Origin: JBMOUD01 sp049319665
GTDB lineage: Bacteria > Pseudomonadota > Gammaproteobacteria > Enterobacterales > Enterobacteriaceae
NCBI RefSeq assembly: GCF_049319665.1
Contig: NZ_JBMOUD010000011.1
Coordinates: 75,053 to 139,052, forward strand
DNA: 64,000 nt
Direction of reading: 5' to 3'
Under the pieces are notes generated by a model. That model saw only the letters and a list, made by a program, of their open reading frames with translations, was not told the origin of the DNA and made no database searches. Shown piece after piece: positions 52,489 to 61,167 of this stretch. Each line of letters starts with the position of its first letter. The first letter of the stretch is position 1. Position numbers and translations under genes: made by a program.

Positions 52489-53706
52489 ATGGCAGCAACT
52501 AAAGGCATCAAGAAAATCGTTCTGGCTTACTCCGGTGGCTTGGATACCTCAGCAATCATTCCGTGGCTGAAAGAAAACTATGGTGACTGCGAAGTGGTCG
52601 CTTTCGTCGCCGATATTGGGCAAGAGCGTGAAGATCTTGAAGGTATCGAACAAAAAGCGCTGCGTACCGGTGCCTCTGAATGCCATGTTGTCGACCTGCG
52701 TGAAGAATTTATCAAAGATTACGTTTACCCGGTGTTGAAAAGCGGTGCGCTGTATGAAGGTAGCTACCTGCTGGGTACCTCAATGGCGCGCCCATTGATC
52801 GCCAAAGCACAGGTTGAATTGGCGCTGAAAGTCGGTGCAGATGCACTGTGCCACGGCGCAACTGGTAAAGGTAATGACCAAGTGCGTTTCGAAACCACCT
52901 ACACCGCTTTGGCTCCACAGCTGAAAGTGGTTGCGCCTTGGCGTGAGTGGGATTTGCGTTCGCGTGAAGCGCTGCTCGACTATTTGAAAGAACGTAATAT
53001 CCCAACGACTGCATCGTTGGAAAAAATCTACAGCCGTGATGAAAACGCCTGGCACATCTCTACCGAAGGCGGCGTGCTGGAAAGCCCTTGGAATGCGGCA
53101 AACAAAGATTGCTGGGCCTGGACCGTTGCGCCAGAAGATGCGCCAAACGAAGCTGAACTGGTCACTCTTAAAGTAGCCAAAGGTGAAGTCGTCGCGGTTA
53201 ACGGTAAAGAACTCAGCCCGTTCAAGTGTCTGGAAGCGTTGAACGAACTGGGCGTGAAGCACGGCGTGGGTCGTATCGACATCGTTGAGAACCGTTTAGT
53301 TGGGATTAAATCTCGCGGTTGCTATGAAACCCCTGGCGGCACCATTATGATGGCTGCGCTGCGCGGCGTTGAACAGCTGGTTCTGGACCGTGACAGCTTT
53401 AAATGGCGTGAGCAGTTGGGCCATGAAATGTCTTACGTGGTGTATGACGGTCGTTGGTTCGCGCCACTGCGTGAGTCTATTCAGGCCGCTGCTGATGCGT
53501 TGGCGGAAGATGTGAACGGCGAAGTGGTGGTGAAGCTGTACAAAGGCACCGCGACAGCCATTCAGAAAAAATCACCGAACAGCATGTACTCTGAAGAGTT
53601 TGCTACCTTCGGCGAAGATGAAGTGTATGATCACAGCCACGCGGGCGGCTTCATTCGTCTGTTCTCGCTGTCGTCACGTATTCGTGCTTTGAATTCGAAG
53701 AAATAA
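52489..53706 (+). CDS. argG: Argininosuccinate synthase
   Basis: The 405-residue N-type ATP pyrophosphatase has the PP-loop AYSGGLDTSAI near the N-terminus, and CHGATGKGNDQVRFE and YSRDENAWHISTEGG downstream. It joins citrulline and aspartate. This is the form of about 400 residues, not the longer E. coli ArgG (447), and it lies between argB and argH, whereas E. coli argG is unlinked. The cluster is argCBGH as known for Yersinia and Serratia relatives. aagga is the ribosome-binding site. Confidence 0.97.
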   Translation: MAATKGIKKIVLAYSGGLDTSAIIPWLKENYGDCEVVAFVADIGQEREDLEGIEQKALRTGASECHVVDLREEFIKDYVYPVLKSGALYEGSYLLGTSMARPLIAKAQVELALKVGADALCHGATGKGNDQVRFETTYTALAPQLKVVAPWREWDLRSREALLDYLKERNIPTTASLEKIYSRDENAWHISTEGGVLESPWNAANKDCWAWTVAPEDAPNEAELVTLKVAKGEVVAVNGKELSPFKCLEALNELGVKHGVGRIDIVENRLVGIKSRGCYETPGGTIMMAALRGVEQLVLDRDSFKWREQLGHEMSYVVYDGRWFAPLRESIQAAADALAEDVNGEVVVKLYKGTATAIQKKSPNSMYSEEFATFGEDEVYDHSHAGGFIRLFSLSSRIRALNSKK

Positions 53707-53795
53707 TTCGCGCGAAAAGACATCTAGAGATTGAAAGACATCTATAAGGGCGCAGCGTGCTGTGCCCTTTTGCATAAATTCGAGGGGTACAGGTT

Positions 53796-55169
53796 ATGGC
53801 ATTGTGGGGCGGACGCTTTACTCAGGCAGCAGATCAGCGTTTTAAAGAGCTCAATGATTCACTGCGGTTTGATTATCGTCTGGCGGAGCAGGATATCGTG
53901 GGCTCGGTAGCTTGGTCAAAAGCGCTGGTTACCGTCAATGTTCTGACCGCTGAAGAACAATTGCAGCTTGAAGGGGCGCTTAATGTGTTGCTTGAAGAGG
54001 TGCAGGCTAATCCACGCGCTATTTTAGCCAGCGATGCGGAAGATATTCATAGCTGGGTTGAGCAGAAGCTTATCGACAAAGTCGGGGCGCTGGGTAAAAA
54101 GCTGCATACCGGCCGTAGCCGTAATGACCAGGTAGCCACTGATATTAAACTGTGGTGCAAATTGCAGGTGACTGAACTGCAACAGGCCGTGAAGCATCTT
54201 CAGCAGGCGCTGGTGGCAACGGCAGAAGCTAATCAGGATGCGGTAATGCCGGGTTATACCCACTTACAGCGTGCACAGCCGGTGACTTTTGCTCACTGGT
54301 GTCTGGCGTATGTCGAAATGCTGGCGCGTGATGAAAGTCGTCTGCAAGACACGCTAAAACGTTTGGATGTTAGCCCGCTGGGTAGCGGCGCATTGGCCGG
54401 TACTGCCTATCCAATGGATCGCGAGCAATTAGCCGGTTGGTTAGGCTTTGCTTCTGCGACCCGTAACAGCCTGGATAGCGTGTCAGACCGCGATCACGTG
54501 ATGGAATTACTCTCTAACGCGTCGATCAGCATGATCCACTTGTCGCGCTTTGCCGAAGACTTGATCTTCTTCAACAGCGGCGAAGCGTCGTTTGTTGATT
54601 TATCTGACCGCGTCACTTCAGGCTCTTCACTGATGCCACAGAAGAAAAACCCGGATGCGTTAGAGCTTATCCGTGGGAAATGTGGCCGTGTGCAGGGTGC
54701 ACTGACCGGCATGATGATGACCATGAAAGGTCTGCCACTGGCGTATAACAAAGATATGCAGGAAGACAAAGAAGGGTTGTTCGATGCGCTCGATACCTGG
54801 ATGGATTGTCTACAGATGGCCGTGCTGGTGCTTGATGGCATTCAGGTGAAACGCCCGCGTTGCCAGGAAGCCGCAGAACAAGGTTACGCTAACTCTACCG
54901 AGCTTGCAGATTATCTGGTCGCCAAAGGTGTGCCGTTCCGTGAAGCGCACCACATTGTGGGTGAAGCGGTGGTTGAAGCAATTGCACAGGGTAAAGCGCT
55001 GGAAGCGTTATCGCTGGCTGATTTGCAAAAATTTAGCCCGGTTATTAGCGATGATGTCTATCCGATTCTGTCTTTGCAGTCTTGTCTGGATAAACGCAGT
55101 GCGAAAGGCGGCGTCTCTCCACAGCAGGTTGCTTATGCGATTGCCGAAGCGAAGGCTCGTTTGCAATAA
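53796..55169 (+). CDS. argH: Argininosuccinate lyase
   Basis: The 457 residues match E. coli ArgH. It is a fumarase/aspartase-superfamily enzyme: LHTGRSRNDQVATDIKLW, YTHLQRAQPVTFAHW and the signature GSSLMPQKKNPDALE with the catalytic Ser loop. It splits argininosuccinate to arginine and fumarate, the last step of the pathway. It is the last gene of argCBGH, 89 bp after argG. Confidence 0.97.
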   Translation: MALWGGRFTQAADQRFKELNDSLRFDYRLAEQDIVGSVAWSKALVTVNVLTAEEQLQLEGALNVLLEEVQANPRAILASDAEDIHSWVEQKLIDKVGALGKKLHTGRSRNDQVATDIKLWCKLQVTELQQAVKHLQQALVATAEANQDAVMPGYTHLQRAQPVTFAHWCLAYVEMLARDESRLQDTLKRLDVSPLGSGALAGTAYPMDREQLAGWLGFASATRNSLDSVSDRDHVMELLSNASISMIHLSRFAEDLIFFNSGEASFVDLSDRVTSGSSLMPQKKNPDALELIRGKCGRVQGALTGMMMTMKGLPLAYNKDMQEDKEGLFDALDTWMDCLQMAVLVLDGIQVKRPRCQEAAEQGYANSTELADYLVAKGVPFREAHHIVGEAVVEAIAQGKALEALSLADLQKFSPVISDDVYPILSLQSCLDKRSAKGGVSPQQVAYAIAEAKARLQ

Positions 55170-55192
55170 GCCTGCTTGTTTTTGACGAGCGT

Positions 55193-55217
55193 AAAAAAGG
55201 CGGGCATCAAGCCCGCC
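55193..55217 (-). terminator. Terminator for the peroxiredoxin gene
   Basis: ggcgggc (55199-55205) pairs with gcccgcc (55211-55217) around atcaa. On the minus strand the stem is followed by TTTTTTAC. It may also help end argH on the plus strand, where no T-run follows. Confidence 0.8.
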
Positions 55218-55276
55218 AAACGTCCATAGTACTAAGTACTTTTTTATACACTCACGTTGCTAACAAGTTCAGGCAA

Positions 55277-56008
55277 TCAGGCGTTCAGATAAACATCCAG
55301 ATCGTCGCTGCCACCAATATGACGTCCGCCGATAAAGACTTGAGGTACAGTTGCACGGCCGCTTACTGCGCGCAGGCTAACGGTTGTGGCATCTTTGCCT
55401 AGGACGATTTCTTCATATTGGATGCCACGTTCTTGCAGCATTTGTTTCGCTTTGGCGCAGAAAGGACAGCCCGGCTTGGTAAAGACGGAAACGGATTCCT
55501 GCACTTTGAAGTCCGGTGCGAGATATTTGAGCATGGTATCGGCATCAGATACTTCAAACGGGTCGCCAGGCTTGTTTGGCTCAACAAACATTTTTTCTAC
55601 CACGCCGTTACGTACCAGCATGGAATAACGCCATGAGCGCGGGCCAAAACCTAAATCGGCTTTCTCAACCAGCATATCCATGCCTTTGGTAAATTCGCCA
55701 TTACCATCAGGAATGAAGGTGATGTTGCTGGCGTTTTGTTCGGCTTTCCAGGCGTTCATCACGAAGGTATCGTTAACGGATACGCATAAGATGCTATCTA
55801 CGCCGTGGCTTTTAAATACGCCTGCCAGTTCGTTGTAGCGCGGCAGATGGCTGGAGGAGCAAGTTGGTGTAAAGGCACCTGGCAGCGAGAAAAGAATAAC
55901 GGTCTTATTCTTAAACAATTCGTCAGTTGTTGTGTCTACCCATTGGTCACCCTGACGCGTATGGAATGTTACCTGCGGAACAGCTTTCCCTTCATGACTT
56001 ACAAACAT
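55277..56008 (-). CDS. Peroxiredoxin 5/glutaredoxin fusion (hybrid Prx5)
   Basis: The 243-residue protein joins two domains. Residues 1-165 are a Prx5-type peroxiredoxin with the peroxidatic Cys50 in PGAFTPTCSSSH. Residues 172-243 are a glutaredoxin with CPFC at 181-184 and TVPQVFIGGRHIGGSDD. Such hybrids reduce peroxides using glutathione directly. The ATG at 56008 is better spaced from gagg than the GTG three bases earlier. It is divergent from oxyR with an OxyR operator between, so peroxide induction is very likely. E. coli K-12 has no gene here. Confidence 0.96.
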   Translation of the reverse strand: MFVSHEGKAVPQVTFHTRQGDQWVDTTTDELFKNKTVILFSLPGAFTPTCSSSHLPRYNELAGVFKSHGVDSILCVSVNDTFVMNAWKAEQNASNITFIPDGNGEFTKGMDMLVEKADLGFGPRSWRYSMLVRNGVVEKMFVEPNKPGDPFEVSDADTMLKYLAPDFKVQESVSVFTKPGCPFCAKAKQMLQERGIQYEEIVLGKDATTVSLRAVSGRATVPQVFIGGRHIGGSDDLDVYLNA

Positions 56009-56099
56009 CACTAACCTCTTAATCTTCTAAAATATAAAATGAATTTTCGCGCTTTGCGTTTATGGCACTAATTATTGACGAATAAGGTTGATAGATATA

Positions 56100-56136
56100 A
56101 TCGTTCATTGCTATCTTATTTATCGTCATGGGCTAT
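56100..56136. promoter_or_regulatory. OxyR operator between prx-grx and oxyR
   Basis: ATCG-N7-CTAT-N7-ATCG-N7-CTAT with exact 7-base spacers at 56100, 56111, 56122 and 56133. The OxyR consensus is ATAG-N7-CTAT-N7-ATAG-N7-CTAT, so 14 of 16 informative bases match. It lies 30 bp before the oxyR start codon and 92 bp from the fusion gene. Confidence 0.88.
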
Positions 56137-56166
56137 CGAACAGAACAACCAAGGTAGGGAAGATTA

Positions 56167-57087
56167 ATGAACATTCGTGATTTAGAGTATCTGGTAGCAT
56201 TGTCGGAGTTTCGGCATTTTCGTCGTGCAGCCGATTCTTGCCACGTTAGCCAACCCACATTGAGTGGCCAAATTCGTAAGTTAGAAGACGAATTGGGCGT
56301 CATGCTGTTAGAAAGAACCAGTCGTAAAGTCCTATTTACGCAAGCCGGCCTGCTGCTAGTGGATCAAGCACGCACTGTGTTGCGTGAAGTGAAAGTGTTA
56401 AAAGAGATGGCCAGCCAACAGGGCGAAGCCATGTCGGGTCCATTGCACATTGGTCTTATCCCAACGGTCGGGCCATATTTACTGCCGCAGATTATCCCTA
56501 CGTTGCATCAAACCTTTCCGAAATTAGAAATGTATCTGCATGAAGCGCAGACGCAGCAACTGCTGGCCCAGTTGGATAGCGGTAAACTCGATTGCGCGAT
56601 TTTAGCGTTGGTAAAAGAGAGTGAAGCCTTCATTGAAGTGCCATTATTTGATGAGCCGATGAAACTGGCTATTTATAACGATCACCCTTGGTCGTCATTA
56701 GATCGCGTGCCGATGTCTGAACTGGCGGGTGAGAAGCTGTTGATGCTGGAAGATGGCCACTGTTTGCGCGATCAGGCGATGGGATTTTGTTTCCAAGCCG
56801 GAGCGGACGAAGATACCCATTTCCGCGCAACAAGTTTGGAGACGCTACGTAATATGGTGGCGGCGGGGAGTGGCATCACGTTGCTGCCATCATTGGCTAT
56901 TCCGAAAGAACGGAGCCGCGATGGGGTGACGTATCTGACGTGTGACAAGCCAGAACCAAAACGCACCATCGCGTTGGTATATCGCCCCGGCTCACCGCTG
57001 CGCGGTCGTTACGAGCAGTTAGCGGAGGCGATTAAAACCCATATGCAGAGTTACATGAGCGCTTCAGCGTTAAAAAAGGCGATTTAA
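56167..57087 (+). CDS. oxyR: Peroxide-sensing LysR-type regulator OxyR
   Basis: At 306 residues it is one longer than E. coli OxyR. The N-terminal winged helix-turn-helix (FRRAADSCHVSQPTLSGQIRK) is followed by the redox domain with Cys199 and Cys208 (GHCLRDQAMGFC), the disulfide switch. When oxidised it activates catalase, peroxiredoxins and iron-handling genes. It is autorepressed through the operator just upstream. Its 3' end overlaps the convergent sthA end by 18 bp. Confidence 0.98.
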   Translation: MNIRDLEYLVALSEFRHFRRAADSCHVSQPTLSGQIRKLEDELGVMLLERTSRKVLFTQAGLLLVDQARTVLREVKVLKEMASQQGEAMSGPLHIGLIPTVGPYLLPQIIPTLHQTFPKLEMYLHEAQTQQLLAQLDSGKLDCAILALVKESEAFIEVPLFDEPMKLAIYNDHPWSSLDRVPMSELAGEKLLMLEDGHCLRDQAMGFCFQAGADEDTHFRATSLETLRNMVAAGSGITLLPSLAIPKERSRDGVTYLTCDKPEPKRTIALVYRPGSPLRGRYEQLAEAIKTHMQSYMSASALKKAI

Positions 57088-58470
57088 GCCATTGAGTGCT
57101 GCAACGCGATAAGCTTCTGCCATGGTTGGGTAGTTGAAGGTGGTATTAACGAAATACTCGATAGTATTACCTTCGCCTTTTTGCTCCATGATCGCTTGTC
57201 CGATGTGAATAATCTCGGCAGCACGCTCGCCAAAGCAATGAATACCGAGAATTTCTTTGGTGTCACGATGGAACAATAACTTGAGGCTACCCACGTTCAT
57301 CCCGGCGATTTGTGCCCGCGCTAAGTGTTTGAACTGCGCACGGCCTACTTCATAAGGTACTTTCATTGCCGTCAGCTCTTGTTCGGTTTTACCTACAGAG
57401 CTGATTTCTGGAATGGTATAGATACCACTTGGAATATTGTCGATCAGGTTAACCTTGGTTTCGCCTTGCATGATAGCTTGTGCTGCGATGCGGCCCTGAT
57501 CATAAGCGGCAGAAGCTAGGCTTGGGTAACCAATTACGTCACCTACCGCATAAATATGCGATAACGCCGTTTGGTACATGCTGTTTACTTTTAACAAGCC
57601 ACGGCTATCTGATTCCAGGCCAATATTTTCCAGACCCAAGCTGTCAGTATTACCGGTACGTCCGTTGGCATACAGCAGCGCGTCGGCTTTCAACTTCTTA
57701 CCTGATTTGAGGTGCATGATCACACCATCATCAACGCCTTCGATTTTCTCGAACTCTTCGTTGTGGCGGATAACGACGCCGTTATTCCAGAAATGATAAG
57801 ACAGGGCGTCTGACATTTCCTGATCCAAGAAGGAAAGCAGGCGGTCGCGGGTATTGATCAAGTCAACTTTGACGTTCAATCCACGGAAGATTGAGGCGTA
57901 CTCACAGCCAATCACCCCTGCACCGTAGATGATGACGTGGCGAGGTTCGTGGCTTAATTCAAGAATCAAATCGCTGTCATAAACGCGTGGATGGTTAAAA
58001 TCTACGTTGTGCGGACGATAAGGACGAGAGCCACAGGCGATAATAATGTTATCACCACGTAACTCTTCATGAGTACCGTCGGCATAACGTACACTCACTG
58101 TGTTGGCATCGACAAAACTGGCATCACCGGCGATTAAACGGCACTGATTACGCTCATAAAATCCCTGACGCATGCGGGTTTGTTGGTTAATAACGGTATC
58201 GGCATGACGCAGAATTTCAGGGAAGCTTGAACTTAGAGTACGGGAGTTATCGCTGTAAAGAGGGTTCTGGTTGAACTCAATGATTCTGCTAACTGCGTGG
58301 CGGAGTGCTTTGGAAGGGATAGTGCCCCAGTGAGTACAGCCGCCGCCAACGTTGTTGTAACGCTCGATGACTGCAACTCTAGCGCCTTGTTTAACCAGCC
58401 CCATCGCAGCACCTTCACCGCCTGGGCCCGAGCCAATGATAATGGCATCAAAATGTTCGTTTTGTTGCAT
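57070..58470 (-). CDS. sthA: Soluble pyridine nucleotide transhydrogenase
   Basis: The 466 residues equal E. coli SthA (UdhA). It is a flavoprotein disulfide-reductase relative: FAD site IIGSGPGGEGAAMGL, GGGCTHWGTIPSKAL with only one Cys where true disulfide reductases have CxxxxC, NAD site IYGAGVIGCEYASIF, and dimer block CFGERAAEIIHIGQA. It converts NADPH plus NAD+ to NADP+ plus NADH. The ATG at 58470 restores the family length. It is convergent with oxyR, sharing 18 bp, and divergent from fabR. Confidence 0.97.
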   Translation of the reverse strand: MQQNEHFDAIIIGSGPGGEGAAMGLVKQGARVAVIERYNNVGGGCTHWGTIPSKALRHAVSRIIEFNQNPLYSDNSRTLSSSFPEILRHADTVINQQTRMRQGFYERNQCRLIAGDASFVDANTVSVRYADGTHEELRGDNIIIACGSRPYRPHNVDFNHPRVYDSDLILELSHEPRHVIIYGAGVIGCEYASIFRGLNVKVDLINTRDRLLSFLDQEMSDALSYHFWNNGVVIRHNEEFEKIEGVDDGVIMHLKSGKKLKADALLYANGRTGNTDSLGLENIGLESDSRGLLKVNSMYQTALSHIYAVGDVIGYPSLASAAYDQGRIAAQAIMQGETKVNLIDNIPSGIYTIPEISSVGKTEQELTAMKVPYEVGRAQFKHLARAQIAGMNVGSLKLLFHRDTKEILGIHCFGERAAEIIHIGQAIMEQKGEGNTIEYFVNTTFNYPTMAEAYRVAALNGLNRLF

Positions 58471-58684
58471 GGGTGAGAAACCTGTTTTATACAAAATGAC
58501 AACGTGGAAGTAACATAATAGCGCTGTTTGCGTCAGGAGACGTTGTCTATTTGTGGGAAAAGGACCGCAACATTCAGACGAACTTTATGCTGCAGTTTCT
58601 ATAACCGCCGCTGCTGAAAAATTTGATATAGTGCGATCCATAATAGTCTAGTCAGCATAAAAGAAAACTATCTGGATGAAGGTT

Positions 58685-59362
58685 ATGGGCGTAAGAGCAC
58701 AACAAAAAGAACGTACGCGTCGTTCTCTGATTGAGGCGGCCTTTAGCCAACTAAGCGCAGAGCGCAGCTTCGCTAGTCTAAGTTTACGTGAGGTTTCCCG
58801 TGAAGCGGGTATCGCACCGACCTCTTTCTATCGTCATTTTCGTGATGTCGATGAGCTGGGTTTGACCATGGTTGATGAGAGCGGCCTGATGCTGCGTCAA
58901 CTGATGCGTCAGGCGCGTCAACGTATCGCCAAGGGCGGCAGTGTGATCCGAACATCGGTATCGACGTTTATGGAGTTCATTGGCAATAATCCCAACGCAT
59001 TTCGTTTATTACTGCGTGAAAGGTCGGGAACATCTTCCGCCTTTCGTGCTGCTGTCGCCCGTGAGATTCAACATTTCATTGCGGAACTTGCGGACTACTT
59101 GCAACTCGAAAATCATATGCCACGCAGTTTTACCGAAGCGCAGGCAGAAGCGATGGTGATTATTGTTTTTAACGCCGGTGCGGAGGCGCTGGATGTAGAT
59201 CTTGCCCAGAGACGTCAGTTGGAAGAACGGCTGGTGTTACAGCTGCGTATGATATCCAAGGGTGCTTATTACTGGTATCGCCGCCAGCAAGAAAGAACGG
59301 CGGTAACACCAACGAATGTTGAAGTGATTGGAGATGATGATGGAAGAACAGTTACATCATAA
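58685..59362 (+). CDS. fabR: TetR-family repressor of unsaturated fatty acid synthesis FabR
   Basis: The 225-residue TetR protein has the N-terminal helix-turn-helix SFASLSLREVSREAGIAPTS and YRHFRDVDELGLTM, nearly identical to E. coli FabR. It represses fabB and fabA according to the saturation of acyl-ACP or acyl-CoA. Two starts are possible: ATG at 58685 (MGVRAQQKE, the usual family start) or ATG at 58676; neither is ideally spaced from gaagg. It overlaps yijD by 23 bp, indicating translational coupling. Confidence 0.95.
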   Translation: MGVRAQQKERTRRSLIEAAFSQLSAERSFASLSLREVSREAGIAPTSFYRHFRDVDELGLTMVDESGLMLRQLMRQARQRIAKGGSVIRTSVSTFMEFIGNNPNAFRLLLRERSGTSSAFRAAVAREIQHFIAELADYLQLENHMPRSFTEAQAEAMVIIVFNAGAEALDVDLAQRRQLEERLVLQLRMISKGAYYWYRRQQERTAVTPTNVEVIGDDDGRTVTS

Positions 59363-59717
59363 TAAACCGCTGCGTCAGGAGAAAAGTACTTTGCTGCTGG
59401 CGTTGATTGCTGGCCTGTCGATTAACGGTACCTTCGAAGCATTGTTTAGCTCTGTCGTGGCATTTTCAGTTTTCCCGATAATAGCGCTAGTGCTTTCTGT
59501 GTATTGTTTGCACTTGCGTTATCAAAAATGTGAAATGCCTGCCGGTATTCCGATTTTAGCCGCGGCGAGTTTTATGTTGGGTCTACTGCTTTACAGTGCG
59601 CTAATCCGTGCTCAATACCCGCAATTAGGTTCGAATTTCCTACCTGCGGTGATTTGTGTGGTGTTGGTGTTCTGGATTGGTTATCGCTTGAAGAAGCTGA
59701 AGCTGCAAGAGAACTAA
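59340..59717 (+). CDS. yijD: DUF1422 inner-membrane protein YijD
   Basis: The 125-residue protein has about four membrane spans: LLLALIAGLSINGTFEALF, VVAFSVFPIIALVLSVYCL, PILAAASFMLGLLLYSAL and FLPAVICVVLVFWIGY. It corresponds to E. coli YijD, of unknown function. Of three consecutive ATGs, the one at 59340 is best spaced from ggag. It is co-transcribed with fabR and ends in a strong terminator. A membrane role tied to FabR control is only suggested by position. Confidence 0.9.
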   Translation: MEEQLHHNKPLRQEKSTLLLALIAGLSINGTFEALFSSVVAFSVFPIIALVLSVYCLHLRYQKCEMPAGIPILAAASFMLGLLLYSALIRAQYPQLGSNFLPAVICVVLVFWIGYRLKKLKLQEN

Positions 59718-59738
59718 CATTGTATGCATGAAAGATGC

Positions 59739-59772
59739 AAAAGGGCGGCCTGATAAACAGCCGCCCTTTTTT
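59739..59772. terminator. Bidirectional terminator between yijD and trmA
   Basis: aaaagggcggc (59739-59749) pairs with gccgccctttt (59760-59770), followed by tt. It ends fabR-yijD and the convergent trmA. Confidence 0.9.
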
Positions 59773-59795
59773 ATGTTTCAGACTAGTGGATTCTA

Positions 59796-60902
59796 TTAGT
59801 CAGCGACTCTTTCCAATAGCACGCCACATTCCATATGGTGCGTATAAGGGAACTGGTCAAACAGCGCCAAACGGGTAATACGGTGCGTCTTACTCAAAGT
59901 TTGCAGGTTATCGCACAGCGTATCTGGGTTACATGAGATGTACATGATGCGCGGATAGCCTTGTACTAATTTGACAGTATCTTCATCAAGCCCACTGCGC
60001 GGCGGGTCGACGAAAATGGTTTCGCACTGGTAACTGGTTAAATCAATGCCTTCAAGACGGTTAAAGGTGCGTACGCCGTTCATCGCCTGAGTAAAGTCTT
60101 CAGCGGCCATGCGAATAATCTGCACGTTATCGATATGATTGGCGGCAATATTAAACTGCGCGGCGGCAACCGATGGCTTAGCAATTTCTGTGGCCAGTAC
60201 ACGATTAAAATTGCGTGCCAGCGCCAGCGAGAAGTTGCCGTTACCGCAATACAGCTCCAGTAAATCGCCGCGTGAGCCTTTAGTCGCGTTGATTGCCCAT
60301 TCCAACATTTGAATGTTCATTTCAGCGTTAGGTTGAGTAAAGCTGTTCTCTACCTGGCGGTAAATCATATCCTGACCGGCAACCGGCAAGACTTCATCGA
60401 TGTAATCGTTGTCGAGCATTATCTTGGTTTTTGTCGCCCGACCAATCAACTGCAGATCAAAACCATCAGCACGCAGCTTGTCTCGCAGTGCAATTGCCGC
60501 CTGCTGCCATTCATCATCTAGCTTCCGGTGGTAAAGCAGAGAGGCAATAATCTTGCCGCTGCGTGTCGAGAGGTAATCAATCTGGAAAATTTTATGGCGC
60601 AGAACCTGGTGCTGTTTGATCTCCTCAATCAGCACTTTCATCAGTCGGTTAATCAACTCGCTGGCAACAGGGAAGCTATCGACACGGATCCGTGCTTTGG
60701 TCTGCTGATCAAACATAATGTGGTATAGATCGCCTTCGTCATGCCATACGCGAAATTCGGCACGCATCCGATAATGTTTTACCGGGGAACGAAAGACTTC
60801 AACTGCCGGCGCATTAAATGGCGACATAAGCGCCGTGAGACGGGCGGTCTTTTCCGCCAGTTGGTCGTCGTATTGTTCAATGGGCAGGTTTTCAGGTGTC
60901 AT
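59796..60902 (-). CDS. trmA: tRNA (uracil-5-)-methyltransferase TrmA
   Basis: At 368 residues it is close to E. coli TrmA (366). ELYCGNGNFSLALA is the S-adenosylmethionine site, FVDPPRSGLDEDT the catalytic Asp/Pro loop, and YISCNPDTLCDN the catalytic Cys. QVENSFTQPNAEMN is also conserved. It makes m5U54 (ribothymidine) in the T-loop of tRNAs. It is divergent from btuB, as in E. coli. Confidence 0.97.
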   Translation of the reverse strand: MTPENLPIEQYDDQLAEKTARLTALMSPFNAPAVEVFRSPVKHYRMRAEFRVWHDEGDLYHIMFDQQTKARIRVDSFPVASELINRLMKVLIEEIKQHQVLRHKIFQIDYLSTRSGKIIASLLYHRKLDDEWQQAAIALRDKLRADGFDLQLIGRATKTKIMLDNDYIDEVLPVAGQDMIYRQVENSFTQPNAEMNIQMLEWAINATKGSRGDLLELYCGNGNFSLALARNFNRVLATEIAKPSVAAAQFNIAANHIDNVQIIRMAAEDFTQAMNGVRTFNRLEGIDLTSYQCETIFVDPPRSGLDEDTVKLVQGYPRIMYISCNPDTLCDNLQTLSKTHRITRLALFDQFPYTHHMECGVLLERVAD

Positions 60903-61167
60903 CTTATTCTCGTCTTACGGGGGAAATGAGCAAACTTTGCGGGGGATTGTAGGGATTGCACTCATTATGTCCAGTTTTGTTGTATTTACTTTCTATAACG
61001 TTGGATGGGCATCTAGAATTACTTATGTGTAAATCGTAGGGTTCGTGTCCGGTATCTGAAACCTACGGATAATTACGCCGCAATATTCACCATTGTCGTA
61101 TCAACATGAAGGTGATGTTCTGCGGTATCACTCATTAAGCCTGAGCTTATATTTAGATACTTTCTCA
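60903..61167. promoter_or_regulatory. trmA-btuB divergent region, no recognisable B12 riboswitch
   Basis: These 265 bp hold both promoters. One imperfect hairpin (cgtagg.gtt with aa.cctacg, about 61037-61071) lies in the presumed btuB leader. I looked for the cobalamin riboswitch core (the B12 box GCCACTG and the GACCTGCC block found before E. coli btuB) and did not see it. Confidence 0.5.
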
